Positions 16,121-24,869 are shown, numbered from the stretch's first letter. The stretch: 38,778 nt of DNA from Mageeibacillus sp. UBA1212 (GCA_002309655.1 DBXM01000018.1:75847-114624); one strand, 5' to 3'. Notes: a model not told the origin generated them from the sequence alone. Program-made: numbers and translations.

Positions 16121-16807
16121 GTGTCTAGAATTAGCGAAAATTTGAAGGTTATAAACGACAGGATCGCGGAGGCGGCCGCAAGAGGCGGGAGGCGCCGCGA
16201 GGACGTCAGGCTTGTGTGCGTTTCGAAGACGGTCGGGCCGGAGGAGGTTCGCGAGGCGTACGCGGCAGGGCAGCGGGACTTCGCCGAAAACCGGGTGCAG
16301 AAGCTGGTCGAGAAACAGGAGGCGCTGCGGGACCTTGCGGATATTTCGTGGCATCTTATCGGGCAGCTGCAGACGAACAAAATCAAGTACTGCGCTGACA
16401 AGGTGGCGATGATTCACTCGCTCGACAGGGCGGCGCTGGCAACGGCGCTTGACAGGTTCGCGGCGAAGAAGGGAATCACGGTGGATTGCCTTCTGGAGGT
16501 CAACATTTCCGGGGAGGAGAGCAAGACCGGGCTGCCGCTTGGCGAGGTGGACGCCTTTATGGAGGAGTTTGCCCGGACCGGGAACATCCGGCTGCGGGGC
16601 GTTATGACGATGGCGCCGGAAGGGGCGCCGGAGGGCGTTCTGAGGAGCGTTTTCGCGGGCGCTGCGGAGCTGGCGGAGAGAATCCGGCGGATGAACGTTC
16701 CGAACGCACCTATGGGCGAACTGTCGATGGGAATGAGCGGCGACTACGAGATCGCGGTGGAAGAAGGAGCGACGCTGGTCAGGATAGGGACGGCGTGTTT
16801 CAGATAG
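16121..16807 (+). CDS. yggS: YggS family pyridoxal phosphate homeostasis protein
   Basis: A 228-residue PLP-binding protein (YggS/YlmE/PROSC family) that buffers pyridoxal phosphate and affects amino-acid metabolism; it is not a known enzyme. The PLP Lys is Lys36 in LVCVSKT, followed by GQRDFAENRVQKL and WHLIGQLQTNK, with ELSMGMSGDYEIAVEEGATLVRIG near the end. I chose GTG 16121, seven bases after GGGGGC; a TTG at 16115 would be too close to that site. It precedes sepF, as ylmE precedes sepF (ylmF) in Bacillus and many Clostridia. Confidence 0.93.
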   Translation: MSRISENLKVINDRIAEAAARGGRRREDVRLVCVSKTVGPEEVREAYAAGQRDFAENRVQKLVEKQEALRDLADISWHLIGQLQTNKIKYCADKVAMIHSLDRAALATALDRFAAKKGITVDCLLEVNISGEESKTGLPLGEVDAFMEEFARTGNIRLRGVMTMAPEGAPEGVLRSVFAGAAELAERIRRMNVPNAPMGELSMGMSGDYEIAVEEGATLVRIGTACFR

Positions 16808-16910
16808 GATTTCAGGCGCGCTTTTCGCCGGAAACAGGACCGCGGCAGGGTCTGGGCACAAAATGTGGTGAAAAAACCGAAAAAACGGGCAAAAAAACAC
16901 AATTTGGCAC

Positions 16911-16939
16911 TTGCAAAGGGCGCGGAAATATATTATCAT
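16911..16939 (+). promoter_or_regulatory. Promoter for sepF
   Basis: TTGCAA (16911-16916), 17 bases, TATCAT (16934-16939). It gives sepF its own promoter in the 316-base gap after yggS, with a leader of about 180 bases. Nothing else was recognised in that gap. Confidence 0.5.
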
Positions 16940-17123
16940 ATACTATGTCTATCCGCACGCGTGCGCGTTCCCGCGTTTTTATGTGAAATTCCCGGAGCCA
17001 TAGGGGTTTTCCGGCGGCGGAAAGACTTCCTGCAACTGCCACAGCCCGTGTTTCAGCCATTCGCGAACGCGGAGTGAATACAAAAGATTTTTAAGCGTAC
17101 TAAAGATTAGGGGGAATAAGACG

Positions 17124-18236
17124 ATGGCAAAGATTGTTGATACCATCAAAGGTGCAGTCGGCAAGATCAAGGAGCTCTGGACGGACGATTCTGACATCCT
17201 CGCGGATGATGAGATTCTTGAGGAATATGCCGGCGATGTTGTAATTTCGAAAGAAAAGTCAAAAACCGTTACCGGTGAGAGTGCCGGACGTCAGGAAAAA
17301 ATTCCGGAGAGACAGCCTAAAACAGAGACACTGGAACCCGCTGCGCGGAAAACCGCTCAGGCGCCTTCTTTGTATGCTCACGAGAATAAATACACCGGCG
17401 ACGTGTCCTACGACGACAACCGCTCGGTGATTTTCAGTGTGGCCGGAAACACTTCGTTCAGGACGAAGCCCGAGACGACCGTGATGCCCGTTGCGGCGAA
17501 GGCGGGCGACTCTTTCGGCGACAGGAACATCAGCGCGGAAATCACCCCCGTGAAGACGGCTGCGTCAGTCACAACGACTTCCCAGCCCGCGGCGAGAACC
17601 ACTTCGGAGCCCGTGAAGGGATTCACTTTCAGCTCCGTGAACGAACCGGCGACGTTCGGCTCCAGACCTTCCGTTTCATTCGGCTCGGAAGCTCCGGCTA
17701 CTTCCCGCGTGTCCGCGATCGTGAACGAGGACCCCGAGATCGTCAGGGCAAAGGCTCCGGTTGGATTCAGCACCGCCGGCGCGATTTCTACAAGCACACA
17801 GAACTACAACCCCGCAAGGACAAATATTGGAGGCAGAGGCATGGAAAAAATGACAGTACAGATTTTGAAACCCACAGATATTTCCGAGGCGAGCGAGGCC
17901 AGCTCACTTCTTAAGAACGGCATCATCGTTATCGCGGAGCTTTCCGGCATTGCCGACAAGAACGCGAGAGTGCGCTACAGCGACTTCCTCTGCGGCTGCT
18001 GCAAAGGCTGCGACGCAGACTTCAGAGAGATCGTTCCCGTTGACGCGGCGAACTCCGTTCTGATCGCGGTTCCAACCGGGGCTGCGCTCAAGATGCCCAT
18101 CGAGAAGGTCAGAGAGGCTGCTCCCGCGACTTCCCAGGCTACCCCGGGCGCGAAGGTGAACGACCAGGTTGACTCCCTGTTCTCGAACCTCGACATTTCC
18201 GGAAGCCAGAACTTCAGGGGCTACGGAAGATACTGA
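17124..18236 (+). CDS. sepF: SepF-like cell division protein with a long linker
   Basis: SepF binds the membrane and FtsZ and shapes the division septum. Residues 1-20 (MAKIVDTIKGAVGKIKELWT) look like the membrane-targeting amphipathic helix, followed by an acidic stretch as in SepF. The conserved core is 241-320: VQILKPTDISEASEASSLL, IIVIAELSGI, RVRYSDFLCGCC and SVLIAVPTG align with the SepF fold. The length (370 residues) is more than twice the usual about 150, because of a disordered Ser/Thr/Pro/Ala linker at about 45-235 and a C-terminal tail. A Cys cluster (Cys290, 292, 293, 296) where SepF normally has small residues is odd. ATG 17124 follows GGGGGAA. Location after yggS supports the call. 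Confidence 0.82.
   Translation: MAKIVDTIKGAVGKIKELWTDDSDILADDEILEEYAGDVVISKEKSKTVTGESAGRQEKIPERQPKTETLEPAARKTAQAPSLYAHENKYTGDVSYDDNRSVIFSVAGNTSFRTKPETTVMPVAAKAGDSFGDRNISAEITPVKTAASVTTTSQPAARTTSEPVKGFTFSSVNEPATFGSRPSVSFGSEAPATSRVSAIVNEDPEIVRAKAPVGFSTAGAISTSTQNYNPARTNIGGRGMEKMTVQILKPTDISEASEASSLLKNGIIVIAELSGIADKNARVRYSDFLCGCCKGCDADFREIVPVDAANSVLIAVPTGAALKMPIEKVREAAPATSQATPGAKVNDQVDSLFSNLDISGSQNFRGYGRY
17829..17843 (+). promoter_or_regulatory. Internal ribosome site and ATG within sepF
   Basis: GGAGG at 17829-17833 lies seven bases before an in-frame ATG (17841-17843, Met240 of the long protein), exactly where the conserved SepF core begins. Initiation here would give a 131-residue core-only protein. 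Confidence 0.45.
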
Positions 18237-18329
18237 TTTGACTGAAAGAACGATTGCAATTCGCCGGGGGCTTTGACGTGTCCGCAGGAATAGTTTTCTC
18301 TGCGGGCGGAAAGGCTTGCGGAGGAAAGA

Positions 18330-18360
18330 GCGGCCGCAGGGCAAGACGCGCTGCGGCCGC
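18330..18360 (+). terminator. Hairpin after sepF
   Basis: GCGGCCGCAG (18330-18339) pairs perfectly with CTGCGGCCGC (18351-18360) around 11 bases. ATTGTAATTTAATT follows instead of a clean T-run, so termination may be partial. A smaller hairpin CCGCAG/CTGCGG lies at 18282-18305. Confidence 0.5.
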
Positions 18361-18406
18361 ATTGTAATTTAATTGACGACTGCACGGCGGAAACGGAGGC
18401 GGAGGA

Positions 18407-18790
18407 TTGAACACTGATTTTCTCGGGAAGCTGCTGAAGGCACTCAAAATAACCGTTCGCGACGCTTTGATCACCGCCGCGTGCTGCCTGCTCGGGTGGC
18501 TCGTTGTGCGCGATCTGTTCGGCACGTACGTGACGCTGGTGTTCATTCCGCTGGCCTCGTTCCTGATGCTGGCGGTCTCGCAGTACTTCGGGAAGGACGG
18601 CGGACAGGGCGTGCTGTGGGCGGCGGTCGTGGCCCTGGCGGCGCATCTGATAACCGTCGGCGGCGCTCCGAAAAAGCTTCTTTTCCTGCTGCTTTACGCG
18701 GCCGCGGGACTGTGCGGATTCCTGTTCGGAAGGTTTGCCGCGAAGCTTGCCGAGGAGTCGGCGGGCGAGGGCGACGGCGGCGCGGAGTAA
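18407..18790 (+). CDS. Small membrane protein of unknown function
   Basis: A 127-residue protein with about four hydrophobic helices, a short N-terminal head (MNTDFLGKLLKALKITVRD) and a Gly/Glu-rich end. TTG 18407 is preceded by GGAGG at 18395-18399, seven bases away. It occupies the position after sepF where ylmG often sits, but the helix number and sequence do not match YlmG. I do not recognise the family. It is followed by a weak hairpin (18803-18823) and then the gyrA promoter, so it could be co-transcribed with sepF. Confidence 0.7.
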   Translation: MNTDFLGKLLKALKITVRDALITAACCLLGWLVVRDLFGTYVTLVFIPLASFLMLAVSQYFGKDGGQGVLWAAVVALAAHLITVGGAPKKLLFLLLYAAAGLCGFLFGRFAAKLAEESAGEGDGGAE

Positions 18791-18915
18791 CAACTTAAAG
18801 CCGGAGCACGCGAAAACGTGCTTCCTTTGTAACGCGCGCGCGGGCGCGTGCGAGAAGCGTCCGGAATGCCCGTTAAAAAAGTGCTTAAAAATGCCTTCTG
18901 AGGCGGCAAAAACAG

Positions 18916-18944
18916 TCGACAAGAAAGCGGAAAAGTGGTATAAT
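18916..18944 (+). promoter_or_regulatory. Promoter for gyrA
   Basis: TCGACA (18916-18921), 17 bases, TATAAT (18939-18944) with TGG before the -10. It implies a leader of about 110 bases. Confidence 0.7.
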
Positions 18945-19059
18945 AAAAACGGCTTGAGCGGGTGTTCCCGAAGGGCTTGAAACACAAGAAAAAAGCGGCT
19001 TGGAGAGGGCGTCGCGCACACCTGAAAAGCCACTAAAACAAACTGGAGAAATCTTACAA

Positions 19060-21909
19060 ATGGATGAAAAATTAACCGGAGACGGCACAGTAGAAGAAAA
19101 CGGAACCCCGAACGGAGAAGAGATTCTCGAGGGAGCGGAGACCTCCGAAGTTGAGAACGCGGAAACCCCGGAGACTTCCGGAACCGCGGATCTTGCGGCG
19201 GAGGCGGACGAGAGGACGGCGGGACTTCACAACGACGGACTCACCGGCAAGGTGATGCCTATCGACGTGGAGTACGAGATGAAGCGCGCTTTTATCGAGT
19301 ACTCGATGAGCGTTATCGTCGACCGCGCGCTTCCTGACGTTCGCGACGGCATGAAGCCCGTTCACAGAAGAATCATTTACTCGCTTTTCGAGCAGGGATT
19401 CACGCCTGAGAGCGCCTACAGAAAATGCGCTACGACGGTCGGTTACGTCATGGGTAAATACCACCCCCACGGCGACGCGGCCATTTACGACTCCCTTGTG
19501 AGGCTCGCGCAGGACTTCTCGATGCGCTACACGCTGGTGGACGGCAACGGAAACTTCGGTTCCCGCGACAACGACCCGCCGGCCGCGCAGCGTTACACCG
19601 AGGCGAGAATGTCGAAGATCTCCACCGAGATGGTGGCGGACATCAGGAAGAACACGGTCGATTTCAGACCGAACTTCGACGAGCACGAGATGGAGCCGGA
19701 GGTGCTGCCTTCGAGATTCCCGAACCTTCTCGTCAACGGTTCGTCCGGTATCGCGGTGGGCATGGCGACGGAAATTCCGCCCCACAACCTCTGCGAAGTG
19801 ATCGACGGCGTCATCGCAATGATCGACGACCCGGACATCACCATCGACGGTCTCATGCAATATATTAAAGGCCCGGACTTCCCGACCGCGGCAAACATCA
19901 TCGGCAGGCAGGGCATTCGCGAGGCGTATATGACCGGCCGCGGCAGATTCCTGGTCCGTGCGGAAGCCGCAATCGAGGACATGCCCAACGGCAGGCAGCG
20001 CATCGTCATCACCGAACTCCCCTACAAGGTCAACAACGCGCTTCTCGTGAAGAGAATCGCCGACCTCCACAAGGAGAAGAAGATCGACGGCATTTCCGAC
20101 CTGCGCGACGAGTACAGCAAGAAGGGCATCCGCATCGTCATCGAGCTCAAGCACGGCGTCAACGCCAACGTGCTGCTCAACCAGCTCTACGCCAACACGC
20201 CGCTCCAGGACGCGTTCAACGTCAATATGCTCGCCGTCGTTCCCGGACCGAACGGAAAGTACGAGCCCAAGACGCTCAACCTGAAGCAGATTCTGGAGTA
20301 CTACATCCAGCACCAGAAGAACGTCGTGACCCGCAGAACGCAGTTCGACCTCGACAAGGCCAGCGACAGGGCGCACCTGCTCGAGGGAACGCTCGTGGCG
20401 ATCGACAACATCGACGAGGTCGTCCATATCATCCGCAGCGCCCGTTTGGAATCCGAGGCCAAGCAGAAGTTGATGGAGCGCTTCGGGTTCACGGAGCGGC
20501 AGGCGCAGTACATCGTCGACCTGAGACTCGGACGTCTGGTCGGTCTCGAGCGCGACAAGATTCTTGACGAGTACCACGAAAAACTGGAGGCGATCGCCTA
20601 CTACACGGCGATTCTCGCGGACGAGACCAAGCTTTTCGGCGTGATCAAGGACGAACTTACCGCCATCAAGGAAAAGTACGGCGACGAGAGACGCACGAAG
20701 CTGCTCGAGGCGGAAGGCGAGATCGCGCTTGAGGACCTCATTGAAGAAAAAGACATCGCCATCACCGTTACGCGCCACGGCTACGTCAAGAGGACTACCT
20801 CCGACACGTACAAGGCTCAGAACAGAGGCGGCAAGGGCGTTCTCGGACTCACCACCAAAGAAGAAGATTTCGTCGAGCACATTATAGTGACGTCGTCCCA
20901 CGACCTTGTCATGTTCGTCACGAACTTCGGCAAGATCTACGGAATCAAGGGCTACGAGATTCCCGACGCCGGCAGGACCGCGAAGGGCACGCCGATCGTG
21001 AACCTCATTCCCGTCGAGAAGGACGAACACATCCAGGCGATCATCCCGCTCCGCACGTTCGAAGACGCGAAGTACCTCATTATGTGCACGCGCAACGGTA
21101 TCGTCAAGAAGACCCGCCTCGAGCTCTACAAGAATTTGAGAAGGCTCGGTCTCAGGGCAGTCGAACTCCGTGAAGGCGACATGCTCGTCAACGCGATCCT
21201 CTCCAACGACGACGACAACTTCATCGTTGCGACCCACAGCGGTCTCGCGCTCAAATTCGACGGCAACAACGTGCGCACGGTCGGCAGGGCTTCCTACGGC
21301 GTCATCGGCATCAGGCCGCGCGGCGACGACTACGTTGTGGGCTTCGACATCTGCAGAAGCGAGGACGACAAGCTGCTGCTCATTTCCGAAAACGGCTACG
21401 GCAAGAGAACGCCGGTCAAGGAATTCTCGCAGCACGGCCGCGGCGGCAAGGGCATGAGAGCGTACCGCGTCACCGAAAAGACAGGCGCGCTCGCGGGAAT
21501 TGCCATCGCCGAGGACGACAGAGACGTTATGCTCATCAACCTCGCAGGCACGATCATCAGGATTCACGTCGCGGGCATCAGCACGATGGGCAGGACCGCG
21601 TCCGGCGTCAGGCTCATGCGGGCGGACGCGGACAATCCGGTCGTAGGGCTCACCACGCTGGCGCACTCCGAAGAGGCGGAAGAGGTCAGCAAGGAGGCGA
21701 TTGCCGAGGGTCTTGCGGAAAATGAGGCCGAGGCGCTCGCGGAAGAATCGCTGGCGGAAGCCGAGAACGCCGAGAACGGCGACAATGCGGGCGACGATGA
21801 AGGCGATTTCGGCGAGGAGGTCGTTCCCGAGGAAGGCGCCGCTGACGACGTCGAGGATGAAGAAGATGGCGAAGACGGCGGGGAGCAGGAACTTCCTGAG
21901 GAAGAGTGA
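19060..21909 (+). CDS. gyrA: DNA gyrase subunit A
   Basis: The gyrase A subunit breaks and rejoins DNA to introduce negative supercoils with GyrB. It has 949 residues from ATG 19060 (TGGAGAA nine bases before). The catalytic Tyr is Tyr179 in AAQRYTEARM. The quinolone-binding segment HPHGDAAIYDS has Ala140 where E. coli has Ser83, while the Asp87 equivalent (Asp144) is kept. The C-terminal wrapping domain has a GyrA-box-like NRGGKG and repeated beta-pinwheel blades, which favours GyrA over ParC. Both ends are unusual: about 60 acidic residues before the conserved start and about 90-100 acidic residues after the pinwheel. No gyrB is in the window. Confidence 0.95.
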   Translation: MDEKLTGDGTVEENGTPNGEEILEGAETSEVENAETPETSGTADLAAEADERTAGLHNDGLTGKVMPIDVEYEMKRAFIEYSMSVIVDRALPDVRDGMKPVHRRIIYSLFEQGFTPESAYRKCATTVGYVMGKYHPHGDAAIYDSLVRLAQDFSMRYTLVDGNGNFGSRDNDPPAAQRYTEARMSKISTEMVADIRKNTVDFRPNFDEHEMEPEVLPSRFPNLLVNGSSGIAVGMATEIPPHNLCEVIDGVIAMIDDPDITIDGLMQYIKGPDFPTAANIIGRQGIREAYMTGRGRFLVRAEAAIEDMPNGRQRIVITELPYKVNNALLVKRIADLHKEKKIDGISDLRDEYSKKGIRIVIELKHGVNANVLLNQLYANTPLQDAFNVNMLAVVPGPNGKYEPKTLNLKQILEYYIQHQKNVVTRRTQFDLDKASDRAHLLEGTLVAIDNIDEVVHIIRSARLESEAKQKLMERFGFTERQAQYIVDLRLGRLVGLERDKILDEYHEKLEAIAYYTAILADETKLFGVIKDELTAIKEKYGDERRTKLLEAEGEIALEDLIEEKDIAITVTRHGYVKRTTSDTYKAQNRGGKGVLGLTTKEEDFVEHIIVTSSHDLVMFVTNFGKIYGIKGYEIPDAGRTAKGTPIVNLIPVEKDEHIQAIIPLRTFEDAKYLIMCTRNGIVKKTRLELYKNLRRLGLRAVELREGDMLVNAILSNDDDNFIVATHSGLALKFDGNNVRTVGRASYGVIGIRPRGDDYVVGFDICRSEDDKLLLISENGYGKRTPVKEFSQHGRGGKGMRAYRVTEKTGALAGIAIAEDDRDVMLINLAGTIIRIHVAGISTMGRTASGVRLMRADADNPVVGLTTLAHSEEAEEVSKEAIAEGLAENEAEALAEESLAEAENAENGDNAGDDEGDFGEEVVPEEGAADDVEDEEDGEDGGEQELPEEE

Positions 21910-21987
21910 GGATTCTTTTAAGGGTTTCTGAAGCCGGTCTTGTCTTCGACAGGGTATATTAAATCGGATAATCCGAAAATGAAACGG

Positions 21988-22012
21988 ACGCCGGAAAATG
22001 ATTTTCCGGCGT
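21988..22012 (+). terminator. Possible terminator after gyrA
   Basis: ACGCCGGAAAAT (21988-21999) and ATTTTCCGGCGT (22001-22012) are perfect inverted repeats around one base, followed by TTTCC. The hairpin is strong but the T-run is short. Confidence 0.45.
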
Positions 22013-22023
22013 TTCCGGTAAAA

Positions 22024-22117
22024 GGCGGGAAATATTTCCGGGAAATGGCGGGAAATATTTTCCGTATAGAATTCCCGAAAAACCGGCGGGAAATATTTTC
22101 CAAAGACGGTATTTCCC
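22024..22117. repeat. GGGAAATATTTCC repeat array upstream of mnmA
   Basis: GGCGGGAAATATTT occurs three times (from 22024, 22048 and 22085), interleaved with TTTCCGGGAAAT and TTTCCCGGAAA. Together they make a set of overlapping imperfect palindromes. The array ends about 20 bases before the mnmA start. Confidence 0.7.
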
Positions 22118-22138
22118 GGAAAAAGGCGGTGAGCGGTT

Positions 22139-23212
22139 ATGACGGAAAAAGTTCTTGTGGCTATGAGCGGCGGCGTGGACAGCACCGTTTCGGTCAGAAT
22201 ACTTCAGGAGCAGGGATATGAGGTCGCGGGGGCGACGATGAAGCTGCTTCCCGACAGCGACGAAAGGGTCGAGAAAACTGCGGCGCTGGCGAAGCGGCTC
22301 GGGATCGACTTCTTTGTTTTCGACCTGGTTGACCGGTTCGAGCGGGACGTAATCGACGAATTCGCGGAGAGCTATATTAAGGGGTTCACGCCGAACCCCT
22401 GCGTCAGGTGCAACAAGCTTCTGAAGTTCGGAAGGCTGCTCGACCTTGCGCGCGAACGCGGGTTTTCGAAGATTGCTACCGGCCACTACGCCCGCATAGT
22501 TGAGGACGAACAAGGCGGAATGCACCTTTTCAGGTCGTCGGACACCGCAAAAGACCAGTCGTACTTCCTTTTTAATCTGAACAGCGGGTTGATGCGGCAC
22601 GTTCTGTTCCCACTCGAGGGCATGAAAAAGGAGCAGGTGCGGGCGATCGCAGCGGGGCTCGGGCTCGAAAACGCGGCGCAAAAGGACAGCCAGGACATCT
22701 GCTTCGTGCCGGACGGCAACTACATGAACGTGATCGACAGGTACTGCGCCAAACACGGCCTTGAGCGGAAGGAGGGCGTTTTCGTCGACACGGAGGGGCG
22801 GATTCTCGGGAAAAATCCGGGGATCGAACGCTACACGATCGGGCAGCGGAAGGGCGTCGGAATGGCGCTGGGCGGCGAAAAACCGCTTTACGTGATCTCG
22901 AAGGACCCGGAGAAAAACGCGGTGGTGATGGGTGACGACAGTCTCCTTTTCAGCAGCACCGTGACGGTCGGGAACGTCAACTTCACGTCGCCGGACAAAA
23001 AATACGCCGCGGCGGAATTTCCCGGAAAACTGACCTGCAGAACGCGCTCCTGCCAGAAGTTCCTGCCGGTCTCGATCAAATACGACAGCGGGAGGAATAT
23101 GATTCTCGCGGAGTTCGACGCGCCGGTGAGAGCGGTGACGCCGGGACAGTTCGCGGTGTTCTACGACGGCGACGAAGTGGTCTGCGGCGGCGAGATCATT
23201 TCCGGGAAATAG
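22139..23212 (+). CDS. mnmA: tRNA-specific 2-thiouridylase MnmA
   Basis: MnmA adds sulfur to the wobble uridine (s2U34) of Lys, Glu and Gln tRNAs, using ATP and a persulfide. The protein has 357 residues, the normal length. The PP-loop SGGVDS is at 10-15. The two catalytic cysteines are Cys88 (NPCVRCN) and Cys188 (SQDICF), and GHYAR and YTIGQRKG are further family blocks. ATG 22139 is preceded by GGTGAG. No cysteine desulfurase gene is adjacent. The GGGAAAT repeat core of this region also occurs inside the gene, in codons for EFPGK (23017-23029) and at the end (SGK-stop, 23199-23211). Confidence 0.95.
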   Translation: MTEKVLVAMSGGVDSTVSVRILQEQGYEVAGATMKLLPDSDERVEKTAALAKRLGIDFFVFDLVDRFERDVIDEFAESYIKGFTPNPCVRCNKLLKFGRLLDLARERGFSKIATGHYARIVEDEQGGMHLFRSSDTAKDQSYFLFNLNSGLMRHVLFPLEGMKKEQVRAIAAGLGLENAAQKDSQDICFVPDGNYMNVIDRYCAKHGLERKEGVFVDTEGRILGKNPGIERYTIGQRKGVGMALGGEKPLYVISKDPEKNAVVMGDDSLLFSSTVTVGNVNFTSPDKKYAAAEFPGKLTCRTRSCQKFLPVSIKYDSGRNMILAEFDAPVRAVTPGQFAVFYDGDEVVCGGEIISGK

Positions 23213-23252
23213 AATTTCATTCCCGAAGGCGGCTGAACGGCGGTTTTTCGTG

Positions 23253-23281
23253 TTGACTTGAAACGCCTTCCGTTGTAAAAT
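23253..23281 (+). promoter_or_regulatory. Promoter for the flavodoxin gene
   Basis: TTGACT (23253-23258), 17 bases, TAAAAT (23276-23281), 45 bases before the start codon. Confidence 0.65.
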
Positions 23282-23326
23282 AAGAGTTGCCGCAAAGATG
23301 CGTTTAAATCCGAAAGGAGACCAGAA

Positions 23327-23875
23327 ATGAAGGTTCTTGTACTTTATACAACTGTGGACGGCAATACCGAGGCAGTCGGCGAGGCGATAGCGGAGAGACT
23401 CGGCGCGGACGTTTCGAAAATTGTTCGCGTGAGCAAGATCAGAGGGTTCGGAATCGACAAGATCCGCGCCTGGTTCGAAGTAAAATTCAACCGCCGGCCC
23501 GGCATTTTCCCGTTCAAGCACGACCCGCGCGACTACGACCTCATTTTTATCGGAACACCGGTGTGGTACGACTCGTACAGCCCCGTTTACAACACGCTTT
23601 TCGAGGTCATTAAGATCTACGACAGAAAGATCGCAATCTTCTCGACCGGCGAGACGGACAGGCAGAAGGCCCTCGACAAGTTCTCCAAGAAACTCAAGGA
23701 TTCGGTCATCCTGGGGCGCTACCACTGCATCGAGCCGATCTGGGAAGACGACGAAGCGGATACAAAGAAAATCCTCGACGAGGCGTGCGACTGGGCTGAA
23801 GGCGTCGCAAAAGAGGCCGAGAAGATGATCGAGGAAGAGGAATTCGAACGCCGCAAGACCATTTACAAGTTCTGA
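23327..23875 (+). CDS. Flavodoxin family protein
   Basis: A 182-residue protein with a flavodoxin fold. MKVLVLYTTVDGNTEAVGEAIAE opens with the first strand and the FMN phosphate loop (TTVDGNTEA), and FIGTPVWYDSYSPVYN is the second FMN loop. The C-terminal about 40 residues are a charged helix (KEAEKMIEEEEFERRKTIY) beyond the usual domain. ATG 23327 follows AAAGGAGACC. It is a monocistronic gene with its own promoter. It probably carries electrons or acts as a flavodoxin-type reductase; the partner is unknown. A role in reducing the corrinoid activator 4.7 kb away is possible but not supported by linkage. Confidence 0.88.
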   Translation: MKVLVLYTTVDGNTEAVGEAIAERLGADVSKIVRVSKIRGFGIDKIRAWFEVKFNRRPGIFPFKHDPRDYDLIFIGTPVWYDSYSPVYNTLFEVIKIYDRKIAIFSTGETDRQKALDKFSKKLKDSVILGRYHCIEPIWEDDEADTKKILDEACDWAEGVAKEAEKMIEEEEFERRKTIYKF

Positions 23876-23934
23876 CGCGGTTCTGCCGCAGTTTGAGTTT
23901 GGCCGGGAATGATTTTGCACTGACGGTTCGCGCG

Positions 23935-23966
23935 AATGCACGTATTTTGAAAGAAATGCGTGCATT
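23935..23966 (+). terminator. Possible terminator after the flavodoxin gene
   Basis: AATGCACG (23935-23942) pairs with CGTGCATT (23959-23966) around 16 bases; TTCGG follows. No proper T-run. Confidence 0.35.
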
Positions 23967-24034
23967 TTCGGCATAAAGCGGCTTAAATTGTAAGGTTAGG
24001 GCCGCCGGATCAAGCCGGGTTAAAGGGACGGGTT

Positions 24035-24832
24035 ATGGAAAAAGACATAGGCGCCGGTGAACTGAATTATTTTGAGGGAATGAGGCTGAAGCCCTACAAG
24101 CGCGAGTTCGGCTTTTCCTACGCGTGCGGGGTTTTCCCGGTGTGCGAGCTGTACGACGCGATGCGGCCGGCCCTTAAAAAGATCATTGTCACCGAGAGCG
24201 GGCTTGCCAACGGCGGCGTCGTGAAGCTGCGCGAAAACGCTTCGGCGGCGGGAATTCCGTTCGAGGTCGACGACAAGACCGTCGCGCGGATCTACCCGAA
24301 GGGGAACGTCTACGCGGTGGGCGTTTTCGAAAAGCGGGAACGCGAGCTCAGGAACGGCGCGGACCACGTCGTGCTCGTCAACCCCTCCGACATGGGGAAC
24401 ATGGGCACGATTATGCGGACCGCTGTGGCGTTCGGAATCGGTGACCTCTGCGTGGTGAAGCCATGCTGCGACGTTTTCGACCCCAAAACGGTGCGGGCGT
24501 CGATGGGCGCGGTTTTCAGGCTGCGCATTCAGACGTTCGACTCGTTTGAGGAGTATTTTGAACGATGCGGCGGCGAGACGGACCGCGACTACTATCCGTT
24601 CATGCTGGACGGCGAGCCACTCGGGAACCTGCGCGCAGGGGACGGGAACGTTTACGCCGGAGCCGGAAGGCCTTTTTCCCTGATTTTCGGCAACGAGGCG
24701 GCGGGGCTTCCCGAAAGCTTCAAGAACGTCGGCCGGCCGGTCAGAATCATGCACTCTGGCGACGTCGACTCGCTCAACCTTCCCGTTGCGGTTGCAATCG
24801 GAATTTACACTTTCGCGGGCGGAAAATATTGA
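24035..24832 (+). CDS. TrmH/SpoU family RNA methyltransferase (first of two)
   Basis: A SPOUT-class SAM-dependent 2'-O-methyltransferase of 265 residues acting on tRNA or rRNA. An N-terminal substrate domain precedes the knotted catalytic domain with DMGNMGTIMRTA (motif 1), LIFGNEAAGLPE (motif 2) and VDSLNLPVAVAIGIYTF (motif 3). ATG 24035 is preceded by AAAGGGACGG. It is followed by a second, divergent SPOUT gene 37 bases later. The target nucleotide cannot be assigned from sequence alone. Confidence 0.9.
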   Translation: MEKDIGAGELNYFEGMRLKPYKREFGFSYACGVFPVCELYDAMRPALKKIIVTESGLANGGVVKLRENASAAGIPFEVDDKTVARIYPKGNVYAVGVFEKRERELRNGADHVVLVNPSDMGNMGTIMRTAVAFGIGDLCVVKPCCDVFDPKTVRASMGAVFRLRIQTFDSFEEYFERCGGETDRDYYPFMLDGEPLGNLRAGDGNVYAGAGRPFSLIFGNEAAGLPESFKNVGRPVRIMHSGDVDSLNLPVAVAIGIYTFAGGKY

Positions 24833-24869
24833 GCTCAATGTGATTTTCCGCGGGAAATACGGTGATATA

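Noticed and set aside
18407..18790. Small membrane protein as YlmG (YggT family)
   Set aside because: It has about four helices and 127 residues with no YggT motif; only the position after sepF is suggestive.
19072..22185. Very long open frame (1037 codons) antisense to gyrA
   Set aside because: It is the shadow of a high-GC coding sequence, rich in Arg, Val, Asp and His with no family motif, while the plus strand encodes a complete GyrA.
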